Source: Cyanocohniella sp. LLY (GTDB taxonomy: Bacteria; Cyanobacteriota; Cyanobacteriia; Cyanobacteriales; Nostocaceae). Taken from it: 37,849 nucleotides of DNA. Positions within the stretch are counted from its first letter, which is position 1. Every line of letters starts with the position of its first letter. Positions 7,972 through 17,044 of the stretch are shown here, in pieces. The notes under the pieces are model-generated. The model saw nothing but the letters and a program-made list of their open reading frames with translations, had not been told where the DNA came from and did not search any database. The stretch spans positions 1,764 through 39,612 of the forward strand of contig JAKOMP010000023.1 of the NCBI GenBank assembly GCA_022241785.1, given 5' to 3'. Position numbers and translations under genes: made by a program.

Positions 7972-8697
7972 CTAGGAATTGGAAATCTTCAGCCAGCTTT
8001 TTTTGCGTTGTGACAAAAGACCAACCCCTGCAAATAAACCTAAACCAAGGGCAGCAGCGGGTTCGGGAACTGCTTGAGCTGTGTCGTAGTTATATGTAAC
8101 TGAGATATTTGCACCAGCAAGAGTAGTGATAAAAGAAGCCATGTTACCGGAACCTGTAACATTTGAGGTAGCGTTAGCTGAGAATAAAAAGTCCAAATTA
8201 CCAGCACCAATAAATTTCGCCAAGTCGTTGGAATCGGTAAATGTCTTGGTGGAGGAATCTGCTGCTACTAGTCCAGTAATTGTTTTTCCAGAGGTTCCAG
8301 TAAAATCAACTGTGCCATCAAAGGAACCAACTGTATAGCTTTGAGCCACACTTGGTGTTAGGGGAGTCAGACCGAATAGGTCTAATCCATTATTGCTCGC
8401 TAACGTGATTAATGCACCTAAATTAACTGTGACATCAATTTTGCCTTGACCTGTATGTTCAAATCCTGCGCTTCCAGTGACATCAGTAGAGAAATTTACT
8501 ATGACGCTCTGGAGAGTGCCAAGAGATGAATTAAACTTTTGAATGCTCAAAGGTGCGTTGACAATATTTGTGTTCTGCATACCGACAGAAGCACTTTCGG
8601 TGTAGCTCAAAGAAGCTGCACTTGCGGCACCGGCTGTTGCTAAAACACCTGCTAAGGTTGTAGCGGCGGCTAGAGAGTTGAATAGTTTTGTTGTCAT
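7972..8697 (-). CDS. Secreted PEP-CTERM sorting-domain protein
   Basis: A 241-aa exported protein. The N-terminus MTTKLFNSLAAATTLAGVLA followed by TAGAASAAS is a signal peptide with an AxA cleavage site. The C-terminus has AVPEP (about residue 210), a hydrophobic segment GLGLFAGVGLL, and a basic tail QRKKSWLK, the three-part PEP-CTERM sorting signal processed by an exosortase-type system. The middle is Thr/Ser/Asn-rich beta-type sequence (SLSYTESASVGMQN) with no recognised enzymatic domain. The ATG at 8697 was chosen because it gives a compact signal peptide; an ATG at 8739 would add 14 residues. It probably acts outside the inner membrane in envelope or extracellular matrix; function unknown. 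Confidence 0.85.
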   Translation of the reverse strand: MTTKLFNSLAAATTLAGVLATAGAASAASLSYTESASVGMQNTNIVNAPLSIQKFNSSLGTLQSVIVNFSTDVTGSAGFEHTGQGKIDVTVNLGALITLASNNGLDLFGLTPLTPSVAQSYTVGSFDGTVDFTGTSGKTITGLVAADSSTKTFTDSNDLAKFIGAGNLDFLFSANATSNVTGSGNMASFITTLAGANISVTYNYDTAQAVPEPAAALGLGLFAGVGLLSQRKKSWLKISNS

Positions 8698-9134
8698 GGG
8701 AAATGAGTTTTTCAAACGAACGATTGCATGATTACTCATCTATTTCTAACTCTGATATTGGTCTTATCGGCTTGATAAATATACGTAATTTTATGTAAAG
8801 CTTCCATAAGAAACTTAGTTCGACAACTATACTTTCGAGAACTTTTATATAAAGTTTTGTTGATCCAAAAGGCTATAATATTGATAGTTAATAACTCAAA
8901 TATAGTGCTAATTTTTGTTGATTTATCCAAGTTTTTAGGGAAATTAAGATATCTTGCCAATTTACTGAAAACCTAGTTCAACTAGACTCACGTATTAACT
9001 CTACAAGTATGATATTTTTTATACATGTAGCTGGATTAAGGAAAATAGCCAGTCTCAGAATGCCTATATCTACTAGATACAGGCATTCTCATTACTTGCG
9101 AATGATGTCAGTATGCTACAGCTAAAATAAGGCT
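8698..9134. other. AT-rich intergenic region between the PEP-CTERM gene and polA
   Basis: No credible gene is seen. The - strand frame at 8736-8960 has AT-driven composition and no recognisable features. The notable element is the palindrome at 9057-9089, listed separately. Confidence 0.6.
9057..9089. repeat. 33-nt near-perfect palindrome upstream of polA
   Basis: AGAATGCCT-A-TATCTA, a central C, then TAGATA-C-AGGCATTCT: 15 paired positions with one A-C mismatch. It ends 45 nt before the polA start. No T-run follows on either strand, so it looks more like an operator, cruciform or leader structure than a terminator. Confidence 0.7.
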
Positions 9135-12041
9135 ATGTCTCTAACTTCTGATTCTGTAAATACAACACGTCCGACGTTCATCCTTGTAGACGGACACTCT
9201 CTGGCTTTTCGTTCATACTTCGCTTTTGCTAAAGGACGCGATGGTGGACTGCGTACAAAGTCGGGGATTCCTACTAGTGTATGTTTTGGCTTTCTCAAGT
9301 GCTTACTGGAAGTCATAGCCACACAACAGCCACAAGCAATGGCGATCGCATTTGATTTAGGCTTACCAACTTTTCGTCACGAAGCCGACGATACTTATAA
9401 GGCGGATCGTCCAGGTACACCAGAGGACTTTGTACCTGATTTAAAAAATCTCCAGGAATTGCTGACAGGGTTGAATCTGCCAATCTTCACTGCACCTGGT
9501 TATGAAGCCGATGATGTGTTGGGAACCTTAGCACAAAAAGCAACCGCCGCCGGATATAAAGTGAAAATCCTCACAGGCGATCGCGATTTATTTCAACTCA
9601 TCGACCCCGAAAAAGAAATTACTGTTTTAAACTTTAGTCCTGATGCATTAAAGCGCTCTACAAATAGCATTACGGAGTTTAGTACAGCAGAAGTTAAAGA
9701 GAAATTAGGCGTATTACCTACACAGATAGTCGATTTTAAAGCCCTCTGCGGTGATAAATCAGATAATATTCCCGGAGTCAAAGGTATTGGGGAAAAAACC
9801 GCAGTCCAGCTACTTAATACCTACGGTTCTCTGGAAAAAATTTATGCAGCACTAGATAAAATTCCCGGTGCGACTCATAAAAAATTGGCAACAGGTCAAG
9901 AAGATGCTCAAAAATCTCGCTATTTGGCCAGCATAGTTATAGATGTACCTTTAGAAGTTAATTTAGAAGATTGCAAATTAACAGGGTTTGATACCAGCTT
10001 TCTCATCCCAATTTTAGAAAAGTTAGAATTTAAGACCTTTTTAGCCAAAGTTAACCAACTTCAAGAACGATTTGGCGGTGAAGTTGTAGAAACCACAACA
10101 GTCCCCAGTGATGATGAAGATGATGATGTGTGGTTTTTCAGTGCGGCTGATACAGCAGCAATTCCCCAGCCATCGACTTCACCAATTCAACCAATAATCA
10201 TTAACACCGAAGCCAAACTTACTGAATTGGTGGAGGTACTCAAAACATTCACTAACCCAGAAATCCCCGTTGCTTGGGATACAGAAACTAGTGATTTAGA
10301 ACCACGGGATGCTGTACTAGTAGGAATTGGCTGCTGTTGGGGAACAAAACCAGATGAATCAGCATATATTCCCTTAGCTCACAAAATAGGGAAAAATCTT
10401 AGTCAAGATGTAGTTTTAGCAGCACTAAAGCCCATTCTTGAAAGTAGTAGTTATCCAAAAACTTTTCAAAACAGCAAATTTGACCGCTTAGTTTTCCGTT
10501 GTCAAGGAATTAAATTGGCGGGAGTTGTATTTGATACTATGCTGGCTAGTTATATTCTCAATCCAGATACTAGCCACAACTTAACTGATTTGGCGCTGCG
10601 ATCCTTGGGAATAACTTTGCAAAATTATCCAGATTTAGTCCCCAAAGGTAAAACTATTGCGGATATAGATATTAATCATGTAGCTAATTATTGTTGTTTG
10701 CAAGTTTACGCTACTTATCAACTTGTACCACAATTACGGGAGGAACTAAATAAAGTTCCAGCCTTGCATAAGTTATTACTAGAAGTAGAACAACCGCTAG
10801 AAGCAGTTTTAGCTGAGATGGAATATATCGGTGTTTCCATTGATTCAGCTTATTTGCGGGAACTTTCACAGCAGTTAGAGATAGATTTAGCCAAATTAGA
10901 AGAGACAGCCACAGAAATTGCTGGAGAAAAGTTTAATTTGGGTTCTCCTAAACAATTAAGTCAAATATTGTTTGAAAAACTGGGTTTAAGTACAAACTAT
11001 TCCCGAAAAATTCAAACAGGTTATTCTACAGATGCAGCGACTTTAGAAAGACTCCAAGAAGTTGATCAAACTGGGTTTGTTGATGCCATCATTGAATACC
11101 GCACTTTATCTAAATTAAAGTCTACTTATGTAGATGCCTTACCAGCCTTGGTGCGTCCAGATACCCAACGCGTACATACTAATTTTAATCAAACAGCAAC
11201 ATCAACTGGCAGGTTATCTTCATCCAATCCCAACTTGCAAAATATTCCTATTCGCACAGCTTTTAGTCGTCAAATTCGCAAGGCGTTTTTACCAGAACCA
11301 GGATGGTTAATGGCGGCGGCTGATTACTCACAAATAGAGTTAAGAATTTTGGCTCATTTAAGTCAAGAGCCAGTTTTGGTACAAGCATATCAGCAAAATG
11401 AAGATATTCACACAGTCACGGCGCGATTAATTTTTGAAAAAGAAGATATTACCTCAGATGAACGCAGATTAGCTAAGACTATTAATTTTGGTGTAATTTA
11501 TGGCATGGGTTCGCTGAAGTTTTCTCGTTCAACGGGGATAGATAAAGGAATTGCTAACGAGTTTATTAAGCGGTTTAACGAACGTTATCCCAAGGTTTTT
11601 GCATATTTAGAAGGAGTGAAAAAACAGGCGATCGCTCAAGGTTATGTAGAAACGATTCTTGGTCGTCGTCGCTATGTTGAGTTTACTAATAATAGTCTAC
11701 GCAAATTACACGGCAGCAATCTTGAAGACATTGACTTGAGTAAATTGAAAAATCTGGGTGCTTATGATGCAGGTTTACTGCGTTCGGCCGCTAATGCGCC
11801 AATTCAAGGTTCCAGCGCCGATATTATCAAAATTGCCATGGTGCGAATACATGATATTTTGCCTAAGTATCAAGCGCGTCTTTTATTGCAAGTCCACGAT
11901 GAATTGGTGTTTGAAGTTCCCCCTTCAGAATGGGAAGAATTACGACCACAAATTAAGTCAGTGATGGAAGATGCTGTTTCTTTGAGTGTGCCGTTAATTG
12001 TGGATGTGCGTGCTGGGAATAATTGGATGGAAACAAAATAA
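9135..12041 (+). CDS. polA: DNA polymerase I
   Basis: A 968-aa family A polymerase. The N-terminal 5'-3' exonuclease domain (about 1-300) begins LVDGHSLAFRSYFAF and includes GDKSDNIPGVKGIGEKTA. A 3'-5' exonuclease domain (about 350-550) has Exo I DTE (D382, E384) and Exo II NSKFD (N446, D450). The polymerase domain has motif A DYSQIELR (D730), motif B RRLAKTINFGVIYG, and motif C VHDE (D922, E923). It fills gaps in DNA repair and replaces RNA primers. In the Exo III motif, tyrosine Y519 is followed at +4 by Q523 (YCCLQ) where proofreading enzymes have Asp (YxxxD), so proofreading may be weak. The start is the ATG at 9135, after the 33-nt palindrome. Confidence 0.96.
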   Translation: MSLTSDSVNTTRPTFILVDGHSLAFRSYFAFAKGRDGGLRTKSGIPTSVCFGFLKCLLEVIATQQPQAMAIAFDLGLPTFRHEADDTYKADRPGTPEDFVPDLKNLQELLTGLNLPIFTAPGYEADDVLGTLAQKATAAGYKVKILTGDRDLFQLIDPEKEITVLNFSPDALKRSTNSITEFSTAEVKEKLGVLPTQIVDFKALCGDKSDNIPGVKGIGEKTAVQLLNTYGSLEKIYAALDKIPGATHKKLATGQEDAQKSRYLASIVIDVPLEVNLEDCKLTGFDTSFLIPILEKLEFKTFLAKVNQLQERFGGEVVETTTVPSDDEDDDVWFFSAADTAAIPQPSTSPIQPIIINTEAKLTELVEVLKTFTNPEIPVAWDTETSDLEPRDAVLVGIGCCWGTKPDESAYIPLAHKIGKNLSQDVVLAALKPILESSSYPKTFQNSKFDRLVFRCQGIKLAGVVFDTMLASYILNPDTSHNLTDLALRSLGITLQNYPDLVPKGKTIADIDINHVANYCCLQVYATYQLVPQLREELNKVPALHKLLLEVEQPLEAVLAEMEYIGVSIDSAYLRELSQQLEIDLAKLEETATEIAGEKFNLGSPKQLSQILFEKLGLSTNYSRKIQTGYSTDAATLERLQEVDQTGFVDAIIEYRTLSKLKSTYVDALPALVRPDTQRVHTNFNQTATSTGRLSSSNPNLQNIPIRTAFSRQIRKAFLPEPGWLMAAADYSQIELRILAHLSQEPVLVQAYQQNEDIHTVTARLIFEKEDITSDERRLAKTINFGVIYGMGSLKFSRSTGIDKGIANEFIKRFNERYPKVFAYLEGVKKQAIAQGYVETILGRRRYVEFTNNSLRKLHGSNLEDIDLSKLKNLGAYDAGLLRSAANAPIQGSSADIIKIAMVRIHDILPKYQARLLLQVHDELVFEVPPSEWEELRPQIKSVMEDAVSLSVPLIVDVRAGNNWMETK

Positions 12042-12065
12042 TTACAACTAAATTTAGATGATTAC

Positions 12066-12986
12066 ATGATTGATCATGACCGTTTATTTAAGGAACTTCT
12101 AACTACATTTTTTGTGGAGTTCCTAGAATTGTTCTTACCCGAAGTACTAAGTTATCTAGAACGAGATTCTATACAGTTTTTAGATAAGGAAGTTTTCACT
12201 GATGTCACGGCTGGAGAACGTTACGAAGCTGACTGGATTGTCAAAGTTAAATTTCTAGGACAAGAGTCTTGCTTTGTGATTCACGTAGAAAACCAATCTT
12301 ATAAGCAACCTAACTTTGATAAGCGGATGTTTCGCTACTTCTCCCGCTTATATGAAAAATTCGACATACCTATTTATCCGGTGGTTATATTATCTTACGA
12401 TTCTCCACAAACGCCAGAAACAAATGTACATCAAATAGCATTTCCTCATAAAGTTATTTTACAGTTTAACTATGATGTCATCCAATTAAATCAACTGAAT
12501 TGGCGAGATTTTCTGCGCCAGAAAAATCCAGTAGCTACTGCATTAATGGCAAAAATGAAAATTGCACCAGCAGAACGCCGACAAGTCAAATTTGAATGCT
12601 TGCGGCTGTTGGCAACATTACGATTAGATCCAGCACGGATGCGGTTAATTTCTGGTTTTATTGACACCTATTTACGCTTAAGTCCACAAGAGCAAATACT
12701 GTTGCAAAATGATATTGCTAGGATAGAACCAAAAGAACAGGAGGTAGTTATGCAAATAGTTACAAGTTGGATTGAACAAGGAATTGAACAAGGAAAGCAA
12801 CAAGCAACACTATCCTTAGTTCTGCGCCAACTTCCTCGGCGGGTTGGTCAGCTGACTCCTAAGTTAGAAGAACGAGTTCAGCGGTTATCGCTGACTCAGT
12901 TGGAAGATTTAGCAGTGGCGCTGCTGGATTTTTCCTCAGTAGAAGATTTAGAAACTTGGTTGCAACAAATTTCAGCAACAACTTGA
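12066..12986 (+). CDS. Rpn-family PD-(D/E)XK nuclease-like protein with DUF4351
   Basis: A 306-aa protein of the Rpn/putative transposase (PDDEXK) family, abundant in filamentous cyanobacteria. Residues about 5-200 hold the nuclease-like fold, with D56 in EADWIVKV and E75-x-Q77 in HVENQ as likely active-site residues. Residues about 245-303 form a helical DUF4351 region (LVLRQLPRRVGQL, RVQRLSLTQLEDLAVALLDF), joined by a Glu/Gln-rich linker. Related E. coli RpnA proteins promote recombination. The gene starts 24 nt after polA on the same strand and may be read with it. No terminal inverted repeats or IS context were seen. Confidence 0.85.
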   Translation: MIDHDRLFKELLTTFFVEFLELFLPEVLSYLERDSIQFLDKEVFTDVTAGERYEADWIVKVKFLGQESCFVIHVENQSYKQPNFDKRMFRYFSRLYEKFDIPIYPVVILSYDSPQTPETNVHQIAFPHKVILQFNYDVIQLNQLNWRDFLRQKNPVATALMAKMKIAPAERRQVKFECLRLLATLRLDPARMRLISGFIDTYLRLSPQEQILLQNDIARIEPKEQEVVMQIVTSWIEQGIEQGKQQATLSLVLRQLPRRVGQLTPKLEERVQRLSLTQLEDLAVALLDFSSVEDLETWLQQISATT

Positions 12987-12996
12987 AATATTCAGA

Positions 12997-13013
12997 GGAA
13001 GAAACAATCTTCC
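12997..13013. terminator. Weak hairpin between convergent genes
   Basis: GGAAGA and TCTTCC around a 5-nt loop in the 51-bp gap between the two converging stop codons. No T-run follows, so termination here is uncertain. Confidence 0.3.
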
Positions 13014-13037
13014 CCTAAACTTCCTGTTTCTCTACTT

Positions 13038-14537
13038 TTACCGCACACGACAGAACTTGCGATCGCTATCATGTTCAGGGTATTGCCAAGAATAAGCAAA
13101 ATGACTCACTCCCGTTATTTGGGGAGCAAATTGCCGCAGTGCTTGCATTTGGGCTTCTAAGGATGGACGATTACTGACTGATTTTCCCCAAGTGCCGGCT
13201 AACGCAGGGATTACTTTTGTACCTGGTTGTGCAGAATTGAGAACTTGTTGTACTTGCTGCACAATGCAATTAGCAGTACCGCAAGTTGCATAAGACATGG
13301 GATGCCATTCTAAGGAACTAGGAAACCTATCCCAAGGTTGTAAGCGGGAATCATATCCTTGTCCAACGGCTTGGTTACCATCAGGAAAAAATACTGCTCC
13401 AGATGGAATACCTTGTTGTTGTGCTGGGTAACTAGCTAAAGCTACAAAGTCTAGAATACCTTGCATAGCGTGGGCCACTGCTAGTTGCCACAATTGTGTT
13501 TGCAATATTGGTTGTCTGTCGGTTGCAGACAAAAGTGATTTTTGTTCTGGTTGGAGAACTCGACCTTGCCACATCGGTTCGCCTTCTTGGGGATGCAATT
13601 TATCTATTTCAGATATATCTCCGGCGGTGACATATCCTTTACTAAGAAATCGCCGAATTAATTCCAACCCTTTGTAATTTTGTGCGCGTCGAAATAAAGC
13701 TTCTTGGGTGGCTTTACTAAATAGCCATAAATCTGAAACTTTGGTGGCAATGGAATTACTTCCTGGCTGTCGTGGATAGCGTACATAATCAAATAACACT
13801 CCATCAGGGCGACGGCGGACTACTTCCTGTACCAATTGATAGTAGTCACGTTTTGCCTGTGGGTGATAAGGATCTATATATAGTTGAGAACTATTATCTG
13901 GAAGATATAAGCTAGTTTGTCCTTGACCATTACGAGCGATCGCTTCTTCTCTATCCCGACGTTGAGCGTAAGTATAGCCGAAGTTGTTGGTAAACATCCA
14001 AGCATAAACTTTTAAACCACGTTGCCGTCCTTTTTGAATGGCAATAGATAGTAAATCAATATTTTCAGCGCCTGGAGTCCGAATTACTGATGGCCAAACA
14101 GTAGGATTATTGACTGCTGGTAATAATACCTGACCGTCGGAGAAAACTTCGACATAAACTTGGTTGTAGCCACGGTTAACGATGCGATCCATAATTTGGT
14201 CAATCGCTCCTGGCTGAATGTCACAAGGATATAAGCGTAACCAGATCGCTTGAATTTGTGGCCAAGTACGATTGCGGCAATCCTGTAATTCCTTTGCCTG
14301 TTGTTGCACCAATTGTTGGTAGCGGGTTTGGGCATCTTGATTGCCTTTTAGCGCTGACAAACGTAAATCTTCTTTTGTTTGCGCTGCTGCTGTGGATAAT
14401 TGGCAATACTCTGTGACTTGAGCCTTTGCCGGTTGGCCACCAAAGTAGGGAATCAATAAACTACTGGTGAAAGCGGCAGCGAACAGGCGTCGCCAAAACA
14501 ACTTCGATCTTGTAAGGTTCAAGGGGCGGTTAGACAT
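13038..14537 (-). CDS. Secreted glycoside-hydrolase-like protein (GHL10/DUF187 type)
   Basis: A 499-aa exported protein. The ATG at 14537 gives a basic n-region and hydrophobic core (LFAAAFTSSLLIPYFGG) ending near AKAQ; the GTG at 14555 would add six residues. After a Gln-rich helical stretch (QQLVQQQAKELQD), a TIM-barrel-like domain shows QVYVEVFSDGQ, GLKVYAWMF, YIDPYHPQAKRDYY and DGVLFDYVRYPR, a pattern of the glycosyl-hydrolase-like 10 family. The acidic residues in DGVLFDYVRYP are candidate catalytic or sugar-binding positions. A cell-wall or extracellular polysaccharide substrate is inferred, not shown. The gene faces the DUF4351 gene convergently. Confidence 0.8.
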   Translation of the reverse strand: MSNRPLNLTRSKLFWRRLFAAAFTSSLLIPYFGGQPAKAQVTEYCQLSTAAAQTKEDLRLSALKGNQDAQTRYQQLVQQQAKELQDCRNRTWPQIQAIWLRLYPCDIQPGAIDQIMDRIVNRGYNQVYVEVFSDGQVLLPAVNNPTVWPSVIRTPGAENIDLLSIAIQKGRQRGLKVYAWMFTNNFGYTYAQRRDREEAIARNGQGQTSLYLPDNSSQLYIDPYHPQAKRDYYQLVQEVVRRRPDGVLFDYVRYPRQPGSNSIATKVSDLWLFSKATQEALFRRAQNYKGLELIRRFLSKGYVTAGDISEIDKLHPQEGEPMWQGRVLQPEQKSLLSATDRQPILQTQLWQLAVAHAMQGILDFVALASYPAQQQGIPSGAVFFPDGNQAVGQGYDSRLQPWDRFPSSLEWHPMSYATCGTANCIVQQVQQVLNSAQPGTKVIPALAGTWGKSVSNRPSLEAQMQALRQFAPQITGVSHFAYSWQYPEHDSDRKFCRVR

Positions 14538-14555
14538 ACCTAAAAGTAGAAGCAC

Positions 14556-14998
14556 AGATCTGTGATCAACCCTAATTAAATTTATTGGCAGTTACATATA
14601 CTAAAAGTTCTACTTGCGAACTAAAAGTTTTGCAGCTTATCTGTTCAAGACTGCCAAAATTATATTTCTGTTGCCTGATTTTTGGGAAAAACCTTTAACT
14701 AAAATGTATAAATTTTATACAAAAAGCAGGTCAAGCCTGCTGAGTGGGGGGGATTTAATTTTTACTGGGGTTGTTTAAATTTTGTTTAGCCAACAAGACC
14801 TAAAAGCTGGGAGAGTAGCAATCCATTAAATTGCCAGAAAAAATTGAGTATATTCGTTTGCTCAGGACATTGAGTATTAAAGAGATGAATAGGGGAAAGA
14901 TTTTGGTACAGTAAAGAGTTTTTTACCCTACACCCTGCACCTGTGGCTCTTCACCCCTCAGCAATTTTGTAGACTTTGGACAATAAATTATCCCATAG
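14556..14998. other. Intergenic region between the glycoside-hydrolase-like gene and psb27
   Basis: No gene seen. It contains an AT palindrome, GTATAAA-T-TTTATAC (about 14706-14720), and the terminator-like hairpin listed at 14720-14741. It should also hold the promoter of the downstream - strand gene. Confidence 0.5.
14720..14741 (-). terminator. Rho-independent terminator on the - strand
   Basis: Read on the - strand: AGCAGG, loop CTTGA, CCTGCT, then a run of T's. It lies about 260 nt past the psb27 stop, so it ends either a long psb27 3' UTR or an unrecognised transcript. Confidence 0.6.
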
Positions 14999-15397
14999 TT
15001 AAGCGTCACGTTTTAGCGCGGATTCTACCCTATCTAACTCCTGTTCCAAACGATTTTTGAGCTTTTGGGGCAAAGGACGATTTGGGTAAGAACTGTAGTG
15101 TCCAGCTAGGGAATTGAGAGCTGTTCGCATGGTTGTAAAGGAACTCAGATTGGAAACAGACTTAACTCGTTGATAGCGAGCTGAAAAATCGTTGATTTTT
15201 TGACGTGCTTCTGCTTGAATGGCTGCTCTGTTGGGTGAATCTTCTGTTAAATCCAGAGCTTCTTTCATAATATTGACAACAGCCAAGGTGTCTTGACGAT
15301 AATCCCCTGTCAAACTGTCTGGACTGCCAGAACAGCCCATGAGGCCAATGGTGAGAACCAAAACTAAAGCAAGTAGACGCGACCAATAGCGCTTCAT
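14999..15397 (-). CDS. psb27: Photosystem II assembly/repair lipoprotein Psb27
   Basis: A 132-aa lipoprotein. A basic start (MKRYWSR), hydrophobic core (LLALVLVLTIGLM) and lipobox GLMGC place the lipidated cysteine at C22. The mature part is the four-helix Psb27 fold, with SLTGDYRQDTLAVVNIMKEAL and a helical C-terminus (LEQELDRVESALKRD). Psb27 binds the lumenal side of CP43 in inactive photosystem II and keeps the oxygen-evolving cluster from assembling too early, including during D1 repair. It is monocistronic on the - strand; a - strand terminator hairpin lies about 260 nt downstream. Confidence 0.93.
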   Translation of the reverse strand: MKRYWSRLLALVLVLTIGLMGCSGSPDSLTGDYRQDTLAVVNIMKEALDLTEDSPNRAAIQAEARQKINDFSARYQRVKSVSNLSSFTTMRTALNSLAGHYSSYPNRPLPQKLKNRLEQELDRVESALKRDA

Positions 15398-15495
15398 ATG
15401 TGTTCAGTGAATAATACGTAAATCAACGTCTATCGTATCCTGGATTGGTATCTGGGGGATCAATTTGGGTGGGGAGATGGGGAGTAACTAATCTA

Positions 15496-15635
15496 ACTTT
15501 TCACGGGATCTGGAAAACCTCTCTCTAAATCTCTCTCCTCCCAGGAGAGAGACTTTGACTTCTCCCCATTCCCTCGTAGGGAAGGGGGCTGGGGGGTTAG
15601 TTTTTGCGTTACCTTTTCCACATGACGTGAAAAGT
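15496..15635. repeat. Inverted-repeat-bounded intergenic element with internal hairpins
   Basis: ACTTTTCACG (15496-15505) and CGTGAAAAGT (15626-15635) are perfect 10-bp terminal inverted repeats. Between them are TCTCTCTCCT-ccc-AGGAGAGAGA (15530-15552) and CCCC-a-TTCCCT-cgt-AGGGAA-g-GGGG (about 15564-15588). GAGTAACTAAT occurs on both sides (15482-15492 and 15637-15647). The hairpin text resembles a repeat common in Nostoc genomes. It has no coding capacity. Confidence 0.65.
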
Positions 15636-15643
15636 CAGAGTAA

Positions 15644-16783
15644 CTAATGACTAATGACTAAGTTATATAAAGTATCCCGTTGTTGATAGGGTCTACTTAG
15701 GGAGGCGATCGCAGTTTGCAGAGTTTCGACTTCCATACAAGTACCGCCTACTGCTCCTGCCATTGTGGTAATATGCTCCTCCATTAAGGTGCCACCAATG
15801 TCGTTACAGCCCCACAATAAGGCTTCAGTTGCACCAGCTAGTCCTAGTTTTACCCAACTTGGTTGATGGTTGGGAATCCAATTTCCTAAATAAATGCGGG
15901 CGACAGCTGTCAGTAATAGTGCATCATTTAAGACTGGTTGATCGCGTCCAACACGACGGCGTAATGATTTAGGTGCTTCTTGTCCGACAAATGGTAAAGC
16001 AATAAACTCGGTAATACGAGCCGGATATTCTTGATTAATGGCGGTTTTTTGGAGCGATCGCAATTTTTCTAAATGCCCAATTTGTTGTTCTGGGGTTTCA
16101 ATATGCCCAGATAAGATGGTGCTAGTGGTGGGTAAACCTAATTGATGCGCTGTCCCAACAATTTCTAGCCAAGTTGCGGTGTCAATCTTCTCTGGACACA
16201 GTATCCGCCGCACTTCATCATCTAATACTTCAGCTGCTGTTCCTGGCATTGAGCCTACACCAGCATCCCACAAAGCAGCAATGACATCAGCGTATGTAAT
16301 ACCATCAAGTCTGGCGATAAATTCAATTTCCTGGGGAGAAAAGGCGTGTAGATGTATCTGGGGAAATTTTTGTTTAATAACTTCTACTAATTTGAGGTAA
16401 TAAGACAAAGATTTGCCGTTGATTTGCGCTTGAGGGTTTAATCCTCCCTGCATACAAATTTCTGTAGCACCTCTTTGCACTGCATCTGTGGATTTTTCGA
16501 CAATTTGTGTCCAATCTAACCAGTAAGCACCAGCATCACCGTCATCCCGGCGGAATGCACAAAAACTACAGTGCTGTTCACAGATGTTAGTAAAGTTAAT
16601 ATTACGGTTAATTACATAGGTAACTGTATCGCCTGCTTGGGTGTAGCGGAGTTTATCGGCTGTAGTGCGAATGGCAGCGATCGCCTCTGGGTCAGTTTGT
16701 TTTAACAATACCACTCCCTCTGTGGGAGATATATCGTATCCCATCAAGGCACGATCCAGAATAGCTTCAGCGGTTTTATGCAT
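15644..16783 (-). CDS. cofH: FO synthase subunit 2 (CofH), radical SAM
   Basis: A 379-aa radical SAM enzyme. The CxxxCxxC cluster motif is CEQHCSFC (C68, C72, C75). Further marks are [22 protein letters not shown] and a C-terminal region with [13 protein letters not shown]. CofH joins 5-amino-6-ribitylaminouracil to the tyrosine-derived 4-hydroxyphenyl unit; CofG then closes the ring to give FO (8-HDF), which serves cyanobacteria mainly as a photolyase antenna chromophore. cofG is not in the window. The ATG at 16783 is preferred over the adjacent GTG at 16786. The last codons and stop fall in a heptamer repeat (TAATGAC) downstream of the inverted-repeat element. Confidence 0.92.
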   Translation of the reverse strand: MHKTAEAILDRALMGYDISPTEGVVLLKQTDPEAIAAIRTTADKLRYTQAGDTVTYVINRNINFTNICEQHCSFCAFRRDDGDAGAYWLDWTQIVEKSTDAVQRGATEICMQGGLNPQAQINGKSLSYYLKLVEVIKQKFPQIHLHAFSPQEIEFIARLDGITYADVIAALWDAGVGSMPGTAAEVLDDEVRRILCPEKIDTATWLEIVGTAHQLGLPTTSTILSGHIETPEQQIGHLEKLRSLQKTAINQEYPARITEFIALPFVGQEAPKSLRRRVGRDQPVLNDALLLTAVARIYLGNWIPNHQPSWVKLGLAGATEALLWGCNDIGGTLMEEHITTMAGAVGGTCMEVETLQTAIASLSRPYQQRDTLYNLVISH

Positions 16784-17044
16784 CACAGGGCATTAATGGC
16801 AACCAAGTTACTCTTACTATTTTGACAGCTATTTCTCTATATTTACTAACTAAGCACATTGATTATTTTGATGATTTTTGTCATTATATTTGTCGTTAAT
16901 TGCAGTATTTTTTAGATAAAATTATCTTTATCTTCTTAAATAAAAAATAATTATTTTTTTAAATAAATATGTTTGGATTATGATTTTACCTAACCCAATT
17001 GATATGTATGAAAAATGAGTTTTGTGTAATTATTATACACGAGC

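Noticed and set aside
8736-8960. A 74-codon - strand frame overlapping the start of the PEP-CTERM gene
   Set aside because: AT-driven composition, no recognised domain, no ribosome-binding site, and the 4-bp overlap arises from the extended start of the PEP-CTERM frame.
12066-12986. The Rpn/DUF4351 gene as part of an insertion sequence
   Set aside because: No terminal inverted repeats, target duplication or partner genes are visible around it; the gene is intact and sits directly after polA.
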